Source: Promethearchaeota archaeon (GTDB lineage Archaea; Asgardarchaeota; Lokiarchaeia; Sigyniarchaeales; SOKP01). Taken from it: a stretch of DNA of 64,000 nucleotides. Under the pieces are notes generated by a model that ran no database searches, had not been told where the DNA came from, and was given only the letters and a program-made list of their open reading frames with translations. The position numbers were made by a program, and so were the translations under genes. Shown one piece after another: positions 28,220 through 38,106 of this stretch (its first letter is position 1; each line of letters opens with the position of its first letter). Location of the stretch: contig JAFGGO010000158.1 in assembly GCA_016930515.1 (NCBI GenBank), positions 59,632 through 123,631 on the forward strand. The letters are read 5' to 3'.

Positions 28220-29479
28220 ATGATTGAAAAGGAAGGAAAGACTAACCACGACGAAGAATTAGCGATTAAAACCGAAGGAAAGGCAAAATTCTATATGTAC
28301 GAAGCAGACGAAAATCAGATTCCTTCAAAATCGATGAAAGTCTTCTATAACGAAAAGATGATCATCAATAGAGATATCACAACCCTCGCAATCAATGCAT
28401 ATAATAGAACATTTGCTAAGGAACTTGTAGTAGTGGATTCGATGGCTGCCTCTGGGATTGGATCAATGCGATTGATGCTTGAATGCCAAGGAATAAAAAG
28501 GATTTACATCAACGACATCAATCCGATAGCAGTTGAATTAATAAACAAGAATTTGGTCTTAAATCAATTGGATGGAACCGCCCATCAAGATATAATACTT
28601 AGCCGAAAGGATGCTAATTTTTTATTTTCCGAACTTGCACAGGAATCTTTATTAAGCGAAATAAATAATATATCGCGACCAAATGTCGTGTCAATAGATC
28701 CTTTTGGAGCCCCAAATCTTTACATCAATTCGGCTTTCAACGCTATTCAAAGAACAAACGGATTGATTTGCGTTACCGCAACGGATACTGCTGTTTTATT
28801 TGGTATAAAACCGCAAGCATGCGTGCGAAAATACATGTCAAAACCCCTTCATGTGGAATATTGCAAGGAAATAGGTGCGCGGATCTTGTTTCATTTTATT
28901 TCCAGAATGGCAAATATAAACAAAATGGGTGTTGTTCCCTTATTAACTTTTTATTCAAACCATTTTATAAGGATCTTTGCCTTGACTTTTAAGCATCAAA
29001 AAAAAGTTGCAGCGGATTTTAGTAATTATGGTTATATAATTCATTGTAAGGTGTGTAATAATCGAATAATTTTAGAAAACATTCTTGATTTGCCTAAAAA
29101 TTGCTCCTATTGCGGCGAAAAAGCTAAAATCGATTACGCAGGACCACTTTGGCTTGGAAAATTACACGACGAGATCTTTCTTAAACAAGTTTATGAATTA
29201 AACGAGGCGTGTTCTTTAAAAAATAAAAAAAGAATAAAAAAAATCCTCATATGCGCTCAAGGAGAGTTAAATATGCCAATATCTTATTACAATATTCACA
29301 AGCTCAGTCAAACATTAAACCTGCGTTGCGTTCCAAAGATGGAGGATTTAATATTAAAGATAACTGAATGCGGGTTCAAGGCTTCCAGAACGCATTTTGA
29401 CTTCACTTCTATAAAAACGGATTTAAAACTTGACGAACTTAAAAAACTGCTATTAAAGAACTATAACAACGGTGATTAA
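28220..29479 (+). CDS. trm1: tRNA (guanine26-N2)-dimethyltransferase
   Basis: KVFYNEKMIINRDITTLAINAY, DSMAASGIGSMRLMLE, VSIDPFGAPNLYINSAF, ATDTAVLFG; zinc-ribbon cysteines. Confidence 0.95.
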   Translation: MIEKEGKTNHDEELAIKTEGKAKFYMYEADENQIPSKSMKVFYNEKMIINRDITTLAINAYNRTFAKELVVVDSMAASGIGSMRLMLECQGIKRIYINDINPIAVELINKNLVLNQLDGTAHQDIILSRKDANFLFSELAQESLLSEINNISRPNVVSIDPFGAPNLYINSAFNAIQRTNGLICVTATDTAVLFGIKPQACVRKYMSKPLHVEYCKEIGARILFHFISRMANINKMGVVPLLTFYSNHFIRIFALTFKHQKKVAADFSNYGYIIHCKVCNNRIILENILDLPKNCSYCGEKAKIDYAGPLWLGKLHDEIFLKQVYELNEACSLKNKKRIKKILICAQGELNMPISYYNIHKLSQTLNLRCVPKMEDLILKITECGFKASRTHFDFTSIKTDLKLDELKKLLLKNYNNGD

Positions 29480-29482
29480 AGC

Positions 29483-30118
29483 GTGACAAAAAATCCTAAA
29501 GAACACAGGAAAGATCCTCACTATAAACAGGCAAAACGAGAAAATTATCGTGCTAGATCTGCTTATAAACTACTCGATATTAATAAGCGATTCAATGTAT
29601 TTAAACGAGCGTTTTATATCTTGGACATTGGAGCAACCCCGGGCTCTTGGCTTCAAGTTGCAAGAAAATTTGCAGAAGAAAACATTTCTCTCTATAAAGA
29701 CGGATTTTACCACAGAGATAATTTTAAAATAATGGGTGTGGACTTAAAATCTGTAACTCCTGTAGAGGACGTTAAAATAATTAAAATGGATGTGAGAAAT
29801 CCCGCTTTTTTAGAAGAAGTTAGGTCTTTTTTTGGTGGTAAGATCGATCTATTGTTGTCGGACGCCTCGATAAAAAAATCTGGGATCAAGTTCCAAGATG
29901 ATGTGAATCAAATTAAGTTATGTAACAAAATTCTTGAAATTGGAAATGAAATCATTCGAAATAAGGGAGCCATGGTAATTAAGGTATTTCAAGGTTCTGA
30001 TTTCGACGAATTTTACGCTTCGATGAAAAATAAATTTCGTTTGATGAAATCCTACAAACCTAAAGGATCTCGAAAGAATTCGAACGAAATTTACCTAATT
30101 GGAATGAAAAAAATATAA
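29483..30118 (+). CDS. rlmE: FtsJ/RlmE-like RNA 2'-O-methyltransferase
   Basis: ENYRARSAYKLLDINKRF, ILDIGATPGSWLQVARK, IDLLLSDASIKKSG, KVFQGSDFDEF; GTG start. Confidence 0.92.
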   Translation: MTKNPKEHRKDPHYKQAKRENYRARSAYKLLDINKRFNVFKRAFYILDIGATPGSWLQVARKFAEENISLYKDGFYHRDNFKIMGVDLKSVTPVEDVKIIKMDVRNPAFLEEVRSFFGGKIDLLLSDASIKKSGIKFQDDVNQIKLCNKILEIGNEIIRNKGAMVIKVFQGSDFDEFYASMKNKFRLMKSYKPKGSRKNSNEIYLIGMKKI

Positions 30119-30739
30119 TTACGATTCTTCCATATATTCCTGAATCGTGTCAAAATCGATGATGTATTCTGTCCCTTGAATATTTGCCTGGATCCAATCT
30201 GTTAACCATTGGCAATAGTTGGGATTAAATTGGTCCAAGTTTGTATCGTTACATTTCTCTTCGTACGGACATACGAAGCAGGGAATGTATCCAAATTTTT
30301 CCCAGATGAACCTATCGTTGTTCATGTCAACTTCGGTCTCATCCACATCCATATCGATTTTTTCTATCGATTTAATTCGTTTCGTCCAAGAACTCTCCCT
30401 AAGTTCGCGTTCGATCGTTATTTTTGACTGAAGAGCAAGTTGTTCGAGTATGGGTTCCAAGTAGTCCCTGTTTTCTTGGGTCATTTCCAAGAGTTCATTA
30501 AAATAAATGTCCTTTTCTTTTTCAATTATGGATAATATGGCTTTTTCGTCCTTTCGAAGGTCACGACTATAATTTTTCTTTTTTTCCTCTATTCTTTCAA
30601 TTCTACGCTCCGAGTCTGATTTCTCGTCTGTCGTCCCTTCAACTCGCTCCTTGATCTTGCATTTGTGGCGACTTAAATAAGCGAAACTTTTTCCACAATA
30701 TGGACAGGTTTCTTTCTTTTTTTTAGCCATGTGATTCAA
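30119..30739 (-). CDS. C2HC zinc-finger + winged helix protein with RPC34-like C-terminal Fe-S signature
   Basis: CPYCGKSFAYLSRHKC; wHTH-like LRKDEKAILSIIEKEKDIYFNELLEMT...; C-terminal PCFVCPYEEKCNDTNLDQFNPNYCQWLTDWI. Confidence 0.6.
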   Translation of the reverse strand: MNHMAKKKKETCPYCGKSFAYLSRHKCKIKERVEGTTDEKSDSERRIERIEEKKKNYSRDLRKDEKAILSIIEKEKDIYFNELLEMTQENRDYLEPILEQLALQSKITIERELRESSWTKRIKSIEKIDMDVDETEVDMNNDRFIWEKFGYIPCFVCPYEEKCNDTNLDQFNPNYCQWLTDWIQANIQGTEYIIDFDTIQEYMEES

Positions 30740-30900
30740 TCCCAGATCCTTTTTAGCACCTATCGTAAAGATAGATTGTTATGGAAATATTGAGAATTAA
30801 TTTTAAGTATAAAATAAAGTTAATGTATAGTAAGAATTAAATTTTCGGTTTTTATAGTATTTCCATTACCAATACTATTTACCAAATTCATTCCTATAAA

Positions 30901-31704
30901 ATGATAAATAAAAAACGCTTGGAAAAGATCATTGGCATGAATACCGATCAAATAATCGAATCTAAAATACTTCTTGATTTGATTGATCAAAAAATAAATT
31001 TTAAAAACTTGTTACCTCTAAATTCTACTGGTTTCGACGATCTCCTTGGAGGAGGATTCTGTCCGGGTAAAATGTACCTCGTTTATGGTGCCAATAAAAC
31101 TGGAAAAACTCAATTATGCCATCAATTATGCCTCCAAGCTGTAAAAAACGGCAGAAAAGCTTATTATTTAGATACGGAAAACACTTTTCGAGCTGAAAGA
31201 ATGGTTGAATTAGCCCGGCTTCAATGTTTCAATCCCGATGATATTCTGAAGAACATTCATATATCAAAAATAAAAAGTAATTCAATGCTGTTGCTTGTAA
31301 TTTCGGACATCCAACACGCTTTAAACAATAAAAAAGATCAAGTCTTAGTAGTTGATTCTATTAACAATTATTTTCGATACGAACGAGATGCTCCGAACCT
31401 AACTTTTTCAAATGTAAAACAAGTATTTATGCGTGTTTTAAGCAAGCTTCAAGAAATCACATCTAAATTCAATACGGTAACGGTTGTAACTGCTCAAATC
31501 ACGCCTAATTTTGAGATCAAGCCAGTATTAAAGGAATTACCGGTTGGAAATCAATATCTAAATCATTTTTTTTCCGAATACATATATCTGAGAAGACTAG
31601 AACTAGGATTAAACCAAGCGCGTCTTATAAATTCTCAAGATCTTCCAGAGAGGATAATTAATTACAAAATCACACAGTCAGGTATCGATCCATTTACCCC
31701 TTAG
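30901..31704 (+). CDS. RadA/RecA-superfamily paralogue
   Basis: STGFDDLLGGGFCPGKMYLVYGANKTGKTQLCHQLCLQA; AYYLDTENTFRAERM; QVLVVDSINNYFR. Confidence 0.85.
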   Translation: MINKKRLEKIIGMNTDQIIESKILLDLIDQKINFKNLLPLNSTGFDDLLGGGFCPGKMYLVYGANKTGKTQLCHQLCLQAVKNGRKAYYLDTENTFRAERMVELARLQCFNPDDILKNIHISKIKSNSMLLLVISDIQHALNNKKDQVLVVDSINNYFRYERDAPNLTFSNVKQVFMRVLSKLQEITSKFNTVTVVTAQITPNFEIKPVLKELPVGNQYLNHFFSEYIYLRRLELGLNQARLINSQDLPERIINYKITQSGIDPFTP

Positions 31705-31720
31705 AACTTATCAAAGTATT

Positions 31721-32626
31721 CTATTTTAAAAGTAATATCTTATTTTTAGCTTCCTCTAAAGTCAAGGATTTGAATTTTTTCGATATTGATGGGGAATTTA
31801 CAAAATAAATATCGTTATCTATTGAACTCAAAACTAGTTCCATCAATTTAGCGGCGTGATTTAACTTTTTTTGCTTGAAAACGCTCGCCTTTTGGTTACT
31901 TTTTATGTACGGTTTGGAATACTTTCCAACAATATTATTAAAGTCCATTCCTATCAAAAATATTGAATGATTTGTAGTTAAAAATGGCCTTAAAAAATAT
32001 AAGATCCTATCACCATCCGTGAATCCTCCAGAATTAATGAGATTCTCCGTAGATTTTACTTGGGTCGTACCGATTAGATTTTTTGATCGAATTAACGCAT
32101 CGTGATATGTTTTTAATCTTTTGATATTATCTCCGTGACCAAGAATTATAAAAAAGCGAGAGGCGTTTATCTCTTCTTCGGTTACGCCGTCTAGATCTGA
32201 AAAGACCGCGTGCAAGGAGATTTCTTGCTCTCTTAAAAGTATTGATGCACCATCAGCTACCAGATTAACGATATTCTGGCAATGTTTTAGATCCATTTCT
32301 TTTACAAGATAGTTAACGGATTCTTCCAAAGATGGACCGCACCCATAAATAATAATGATGGATTTTGATTGAATCTCCCGTCTAAAAGAATGGAGCACCC
32401 TTTCTATGTCGTAATTAAGGACTCTTTTTTTTTCCTCTATGTATTGAGAAAGCAGGTCTCTCGCTTCATTATCCTTTTTCTCGCTTAAACATAAATCTTT
32501 TACGATTTTTAAATACAACCCTCTAAATTCAGCATACATATCAAGTTGTTTTTGTATTGGTTGATCGTTTTCTGACATGAAAAGGATGGACCTATTGCAC
32601 TGATACAAGTGCATTATTTTTTTCAA
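31721..32626 (-). CDS. DUF115 / MptE-like 6-hydroxymethylpterin diphosphokinase family
   Basis: IIIYGCGPSLEESVNYL, VADGASILLREQEISLHAVFSDLDG, ILGHGDNI, GTTQVKSTENLINSGGFTDGDRI. Confidence 0.8.
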   Translation of the reverse strand: MKKIMHLYQCNRSILFMSENDQPIQKQLDMYAEFRGLYLKIVKDLCLSEKKDNEARDLLSQYIEEKKRVLNYDIERVLHSFRREIQSKSIIIIYGCGPSLEESVNYLVKEMDLKHCQNIVNLVADGASILLREQEISLHAVFSDLDGVTEEEINASRFFIILGHGDNIKRLKTYHDALIRSKNLIGTTQVKSTENLINSGGFTDGDRILYFLRPFLTTNHSIFLIGMDFNNIVGKYSKPYIKSNQKASVFKQKKLNHAAKLMELVLSSIDNDIYFVNSPSISKKFKSLTLEEAKNKILLLK

Positions 32627-32711
32627 TTTTTGTTGTAAAAATGCTTGGCAGTTATATTTTAAAAAAAAAACATATTTATTTAGATTTTTTCTTGATGATA
32701 TTTAGAGAAAG

Positions 32712-32966
32712 ATGTTTGAAACGGAAAACAAAGAGGAATGTTGTTTGCAGGGTGTTTGGAAAAGAATCGCCGACTCATCCAAAAAAACACTCGAAAATAG
32801 CATAGTGGTCAAGGGAAGAGAAATAAAAAGCATTATCGATAGGATCATGGAACTAACCTCTGATGAGGGTGTGATAGAGATCTATAAATTAAAGGACAAT
32901 ACACAGAAATCTTTACCCTTCAAAACTCTTAGGGTTTGTAACGATATAGACTTGTGTTTTTCTTAA
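32712..32966 (+). CDS. Small hypothetical protein
   Basis: 84 aa ORF in its own intergenic space. Confidence 0.4.
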   Translation: MFETENKEECCLQGVWKRIADSSKKTLENSIVVKGREIKSIIDRIMELTSDEGVIEIYKLKDNTQKSLPFKTLRVCNDIDLCFS

Positions 32967-33086
32967 ACCTTGTTTTTCTTTTAGCTAATTTTTAATCTGA
33001 TGAATCTAATTTTATGTTCTGGTTGAATTAAGAGAAAAAATTAGAAAAAAAAAGAAAAAGAAAATATGATAATATATTTTCTTACC

Positions 33087-33479
33087 CTATAAAGAATCAC
33101 AGTAGGCCTTGTATGCAGCTTCGTCCATCAAGTTGGCTTTTTCTGCTCCAAAGTTGGAGGCATCAATCTTGAATAACCACGCTGCCATGGCGTTTTCGTT
33201 AATTTTTTCTGGTTCGTCCATCAAGTCCGTGTTCACGGCAGTGACCGTTCCAGAAACGGGACTGTAAATATCGCCAACCGCTTTGCTACTTTCAACGGTG
33301 CAATCGATTGGGTCAGAGTCTTCAGTACCTTGTTCTAAGGTAGCACCATCAATTCCTTCCACATCAACGAAACTAATTTCTCCTAATTGTTCGGCGGCGT
33401 AAGGAGTCAATCCAACTTCTCCGGTTGCGTCGTTGTACCATTGATGGGTTTTATTATACCAAATTGCCATTTTTTTCAA
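33087..33479 (-). CDS. gcvH: Glycine cleavage system H protein
   Basis: GLTPYAAEQLGEISFVDV, ESSKAVGDIYSPVSGTVTAVN with lipoyl Lys. Confidence 0.96.
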   Translation of the reverse strand: MKKMAIWYNKTHQWYNDATGEVGLTPYAAEQLGEISFVDVEGIDGATLEQGTEDSDPIDCTVESSKAVGDIYSPVSGTVTAVNTDLMDEPEKINENAMAAWLFKIDASNFGAEKANLMDEAAYKAYCDSL

Positions 33480-33641
33480 ACCTCTTTGAATTAATTTTAT
33501 GCGGATTAATTTATATACAATTTAATGATATGGTTTATTTAATTTTATAAATGATTTAAAATTTATTCATTAATATTTTTTTTCAAAAAAAAAAAAGCGA
33601 TCCCACTCGAATTTGGATGTAAAATCAAACTTAGATGAGGC

Positions 33642-34787
33642 ATGATGGATAATAGTAGACATTTGATTGGTTTGATAATTAATCCAATTTCCGGAATGGG
33701 CGGTGCCGTGGGACTAAAAGGAACTGACGGAGCCGAAACTTTACAAAAGGCAGTTGAATTGGGTGCAATACCTTTCGCTTTAAAGAGAGCTGAATATTTT
33801 CTTAAAGAATTAAACCCAATAAAATCAAAACTCATGGTTATTTCCTGCCCAGGAGAGATGGGGGAGAAAAAATTAAATTCTCTCGAATTCACTTATAAAT
33901 GCGTTTCTCACGCCTTATTTAACGACATTCAAGAGCTTTCCCAGACGAGCGCGGCGCATACAATTGCAGCCGCAAGAATAATGAGGGAGATGGAGGATCT
34001 CGAGTTGATCGTCTTTATCGGAGGGGACGGAACCGCTCGAGATATTTTATCGGCAATTAAATTGGATAAACCTTGTTTGGGAGTTCCGTCTGGGGTAAAA
34101 GTATACTCCTCGTGCTTTTCTCTCAATCCAAAGAACGCCGCAAACCTCGTCATGCAATACCTTTGGGGTGAGATCCCGCTTCAGAAATCCGAAGTGCTTG
34201 ACATTAACGAGGAAGAATATCGGAATGGCAGGCTAGTTTCAAAAATTTTTGGACACCTTCTTACTCCTTCCAATCCAAATTTTTCCCAAAATTCTAAAAT
34301 GGGAACGCCTCATTCTGACTTGAGCAATCAGCAACGAATAGCGCGCCGAATCGTTGAAATGATGGAAGAGGACACATATTACTTGATTGGGCCCGGTACT
34401 ACGACAAAAGCCATAACTGATGTTTTAGGTCAAGAAAAGACAGTATTAGGGGTCGACTTGGCTCTCAACGGAAAAATAATTGAATGCGATCTCAACGAAG
34501 AAAGAATAATTGAATCCATACGGGGTAAGAAGGCCAAAATAATAACTTCTTTAATAGGAAGGCAAGGTTTTTTATTTGGTAGGGGAAATTTACAGTTTTC
34601 TCCCAAAGTTTTAAAAACGATTGGTGTTAAAAACATTATTATTATTTCTACTGTTTTTAAAATGACAAATATCCCGAATCAAGTGTTGAGAATTGATACT
34701 CGGGATCCCGAATTAGACGAAGCAATGAAGGGTTTATATAAGATAGTCGTAGATTACGATCAAGAAATGATCTGCATGGTAAATTAA
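33642..34787 (+). CDS. ATP-NAD/AcoX kinase family protein
   Basis: LIGLIINPISGMGGAVGLKGTDG, LIVFIGGDGTARDIL, YLIGPGTTTKAI. Confidence 0.88.
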   Translation: MMDNSRHLIGLIINPISGMGGAVGLKGTDGAETLQKAVELGAIPFALKRAEYFLKELNPIKSKLMVISCPGEMGEKKLNSLEFTYKCVSHALFNDIQELSQTSAAHTIAAARIMREMEDLELIVFIGGDGTARDILSAIKLDKPCLGVPSGVKVYSSCFSLNPKNAANLVMQYLWGEIPLQKSEVLDINEEEYRNGRLVSKIFGHLLTPSNPNFSQNSKMGTPHSDLSNQQRIARRIVEMMEEDTYYLIGPGTTTKAITDVLGQEKTVLGVDLALNGKIIECDLNEERIIESIRGKKAKIITSLIGRQGFLFGRGNLQFSPKVLKTIGVKNIIIISTVFKMTNIPNQVLRIDTRDPELDEAMKGLYKIVVDYDQEMICMVN

Positions 34788-34817
34788 TAATTTAAAATAA
34801 GAGATAATAAAGAATTC

Positions 34818-35348
34818 TTATATATTGAATAACTCGGCACCACTTTTAATCTGGATCATGGCTTGGAGCCCAAAAAAGGTTCCAAGAATGATTAAAAGTC
34901 CGATTATAATGTATCTCCTCGCCACTCGCTTGTCATATAGGTGTTGCGAGGCTTTATACAACATCAAAAATCCCGCCGAACTGAAAATCATCAAGATGGA
35001 AGCTACAATGCTCTCGTTAATGAAAGCTTCTTGAGTGCTCGGGTAAAGAAATAGCGCTTCTCCGTTTGAATCTTGGCCAACAGCTGGCGTTTCCCTATAT
35101 GCTAAATACACGACTCCCGTTTGAAGAACAAACAAAATGATGTAAATTGCTAAAACTACAATAGCCTTTGTTGACATTTTAGTTACTCGTTGGGCGACTC
35201 TACGACGTTTTACTGATGGAAATTTTATGTTGGGCTTTCTGGCCACGCTCCCCATTACCCATGGGGTTTTTCTCTTGATCATCTCCATTACCGTTTCAGA
35301 ACCAACAACATCTTCTTTCTTTTTCTCTTTCGGTTCGCTTTCTTCCAT
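34818..35348 (-). CDS. Membrane protein, 3-4 TM
   Basis: Acidic/basic N-terminus followed by hydrophobic helices. Confidence 0.55.
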   Translation of the reverse strand: MEESEPKEKKKEDVVGSETVMEMIKRKTPWVMGSVARKPNIKFPSVKRRRVAQRVTKMSTKAIVVLAIYIILFVLQTGVVYLAYRETPAVGQDSNGEALFLYPSTQEAFINESIVASILMIFSSAGFLMLYKASQHLYDKRVARRYIIIGLLIILGTFFGLQAMIQIKSGAELFNI

Positions 35349-35526
35349 GACGATTTTCTTCTAATTCAATTTTTATATTTAATCTATCTAAATTAAAATG
35401 GTTCTTAAAATTTTCGCGAATGCTAAATTTTTCAAATATTTTTGAAGAATAATTGAGAAAAAATTCGCGCCGTTAGATTTATCATTAACCATTATTTATT
35501 GAATGAAAATAAACAATTTTATATAG

Positions 35527-36546
35527 ATGAAAGGGATAAAACAAAGAACTCTGGGAAAGACCGGAATCAGAACAAGTTCACTTGGAATGGGTTGTTGGGC
35601 TATAGGTGGTGTGCTCCTAGATTTGCAGGGTAAACAATCTGGGTATGGTACTGTAAACGACGAAGAATCTATCAAAGCAATTCATCGAGCTATTGATTTA
35701 GGTATTAATTTCTTTGATACAGCGGATGTGTATGGCGCAGGTCATGGTGAAAGAATTTTAGGAAAAGCAATTAAAGGACATAGGGATGATCTCGTCGTCT
35801 CAACGAAGTTTGGAAATGTGTTTAATGAGGAGAAAAAAGTCATAACTGGGGAAAATTACTCTTCAAAATACATTAGAACAGCCTGCGAAGCGTCATTAAA
35901 AAGGTTAAACACGGATTATATCGATTTGTACCACCTTCATTCTTGGAGCGTTCTAAAATCGAGTTTAAAACCCATAATAGCCACCTTGGATGATTTAAAG
36001 GAAGAAGGAATGATTAAAGCATATGGATGGAGCACTGATCTTCACGATCTAGCTAAATATTTCGTTGAAAACTCCAAGGCCGCATCGATCCAACACGAAC
36101 TTAATGTCCTACACGATACAAAGGAATTAATAGACATTTGCGAGGAATACGATGTATCCAGCATCAATAGGACCGTACTTGCTATGGGCTTACTTACAGG
36201 TAAATATACGGCGGGTTCCAGTATTCCTGAGAATGATGTACGGGGACCCCATTCTCCTGAATGGTTGAAATACTTTAAGCAAGGAAGACCTGACTTTGAA
36301 TGGTTAAAAAAGTTAGAAATGATTAAAGATATTCTCGCTAGCGACGGACGAACTATAGTCCAGGGGGCATTGGCTTGGGTCTGGGCGCGAAGCGATAAAA
36401 CCGTCCCCATTCCTGGATTTAAAACAGTCAAACAAGTAGAGGAAAATGTGGGTGCAATGGAATTTGGACCCATGTCTATGGATCAAATGAAACAAATAAA
36501 TGAGGTACTAGGTGACAGAAACTTTATCTATACTAGCGAAGACTAG
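35527..36546 (+). CDS. Aldo/keto reductase
   Basis: RTLGKTGIRTSSLGMGCWAIGG, INFFDTADVYGAGHGERILGKAI, YIDLYHLHSW. Confidence 0.95.
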   Translation: MKGIKQRTLGKTGIRTSSLGMGCWAIGGVLLDLQGKQSGYGTVNDEESIKAIHRAIDLGINFFDTADVYGAGHGERILGKAIKGHRDDLVVSTKFGNVFNEEKKVITGENYSSKYIRTACEASLKRLNTDYIDLYHLHSWSVLKSSLKPIIATLDDLKEEGMIKAYGWSTDLHDLAKYFVENSKAASIQHELNVLHDTKELIDICEEYDVSSINRTVLAMGLLTGKYTAGSSIPENDVRGPHSPEWLKYFKQGRPDFEWLKKLEMIKDILASDGRTIVQGALAWVWARSDKTVPIPGFKTVKQVEENVGAMEFGPMSMDQMKQINEVLGDRNFIYTSED

Positions 36547-36671
36547 GTTATCTGATAGCTTAATGCCAGAATAATTATTCCTAATAAATCACGCAATCTG
36601 GGAGCATTCAGGGCACTTCCAAGAATATAATTATCGTGGATTCAAGAAAATAAAAGATCTTGAATGTTAAC

Positions 36672-36693
36672 AATTGTTTTAATTGAAACAATT
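36672..36693. promoter_or_regulatory. Operator-like inverted repeat before a TATA-like element
   Basis: AATTGTTT-taattg-AAACAATT directly followed by taatataaata. Confidence 0.45.
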
Positions 36694-36770
36694 TAATATA
36701 AATAAGCTCGAAGCTATTATTATTATTAAAAAGAATGCAAATAAATAATGACTACTAAACCGGAGAAAAA

Positions 36771-37895
36771 ATGAGCTACAAAGACCTTTATTCTGAAGTG
36801 AAAAAGCGTAAGATGGAGGCACTGAACAAGAAAAATGTGGTTAAGGCAGTCGAAAAACACGGAAGAATTCTTGCCGTTGAGGGAAGGTTCGAGAAACCCA
36901 AACATGTCGTCAATAACATGTACGCTGCGGAAAAAACGATCATTAGCCCTGGCAAACTCGTGAAATATGACTTGGACTTGTACGATTTAGTGCTCATTGG
37001 ATGTCCTGGTGACCAAGTTTCTGAAAAATTACATCCGAGAATTAAAACATATGTAGAAAACGGCGGATGGTTGTTGTCAACGGACTGGTGCTTGGTAACC
37101 ATTGTCGAAAAGATATTTCCCGGATACATCCGGTGGAACCAGCAAAAAACCGCAGATTCCGTGGTAGCCTGCCAGATTGACGAGCCAAGTCACCCGTTTT
37201 TGGACGGCGTGACTCAAGAAATTCAGCGGTCTAAATGGTCCGCAAAAACCTCGAAGGACGTCCAGAGGAACGAGTTTAAGTGGTGGCTCGAAACAAAAAG
37301 CTACCCGGTTCAAATTATCGACCATCAAAAAGTGCGAGTCCTCATCTCCTCGAGGGATATTAAGTACAAGTGGGGCGAGGGCGCCGTGCTGTGCTATTTT
37401 GACTTCGGAACGAAAGGAGGGCGAGTGATCCATATCATCAGCCACACACACCTTCAAAAGGGGGGAGAAAAGGGAAAATACGCTTCCGCTTTGATCTTGA
37501 CAAACATGTTAGACGATAAAATTTCTCAAAAAATGGGCATTAGTCAAGAGCCACGAGTACCAATTTGGAATCAACCAACCCAAGCGTTTCAGGGAGTACC
37601 ACGTGAATCAGATGATTGGCTAAATCCCCCTTCTACGCAAGATAATTATTTCACGCCGAGCACTACGGAATTTCCTGGGAACGCAGAACTGACAGGAACC
37701 TCTCAAATAGTCGAACTTGAGAGATCGAATTTTTCTCTGGCTATCTCGTGTTCTTATTGTGGTTTTGATTTTACAAGCACCACTGGTAAAGTCTATAAGT
37801 GCCAAGAATGCGGCGCTCTGTACCACGAAGAATGCCTTAACCTGCAGATTAACGAAGGAGTCTGCAAGAGTTGCAACAGGATTCTTTTGTGGTAA
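36771..37895 (+). CDS. GATase1/DJ-1-like domain protein with C-terminal RING-like zinc finger
   Basis: GRILAVEGRF...YDLVLIGCPGDQ...IKTYVENGGWLLSTDW; C-terminal CSYCGFDF...YKCQECGALYHEECL...GVCKSCNRIL. Confidence 0.6.
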   Translation: MSYKDLYSEVKKRKMEALNKKNVVKAVEKHGRILAVEGRFEKPKHVVNNMYAAEKTIISPGKLVKYDLDLYDLVLIGCPGDQVSEKLHPRIKTYVENGGWLLSTDWCLVTIVEKIFPGYIRWNQQKTADSVVACQIDEPSHPFLDGVTQEIQRSKWSAKTSKDVQRNEFKWWLETKSYPVQIIDHQKVRVLISSRDIKYKWGEGAVLCYFDFGTKGGRVIHIISHTHLQKGGEKGKYASALILTNMLDDKISQKMGISQEPRVPIWNQPTQAFQGVPRESDDWLNPPSTQDNYFTPSTTEFPGNAELTGTSQIVELERSNFSLAISCSYCGFDFTSTTGKVYKCQECGALYHEECLNLQINEGVCKSCNRILLW

Positions 37896-38106
37896 TTTGT
37901 CTTTATTTTAATTAGGGGATATTTCTTATAAAATTCTCTATAAAGGTATGATTGAAAAATTCTCGTTCAAAAATAAAATTTCATATTAGATTGTTGAGAA
38001 AATGACGCTATTGGCAATTTTATTGGTTTTTTCGTTCTGTAAAATAAAAAAGGAAAATAGAAAAAAATATCAAAATTTATGAAATTTGTTTTAGGTTAGC
38101 AATTGC

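Noticed and set aside
36042-36473. 143-aa antisense ORF within the aldo/keto reductase gene
   Set aside because: Fully embedded in a confident AKR CDS; no motif support
37077-37457. 126-aa antisense ORF within the GATase-RING gene
   Set aside because: Embedded in the sense CDS; no motif support
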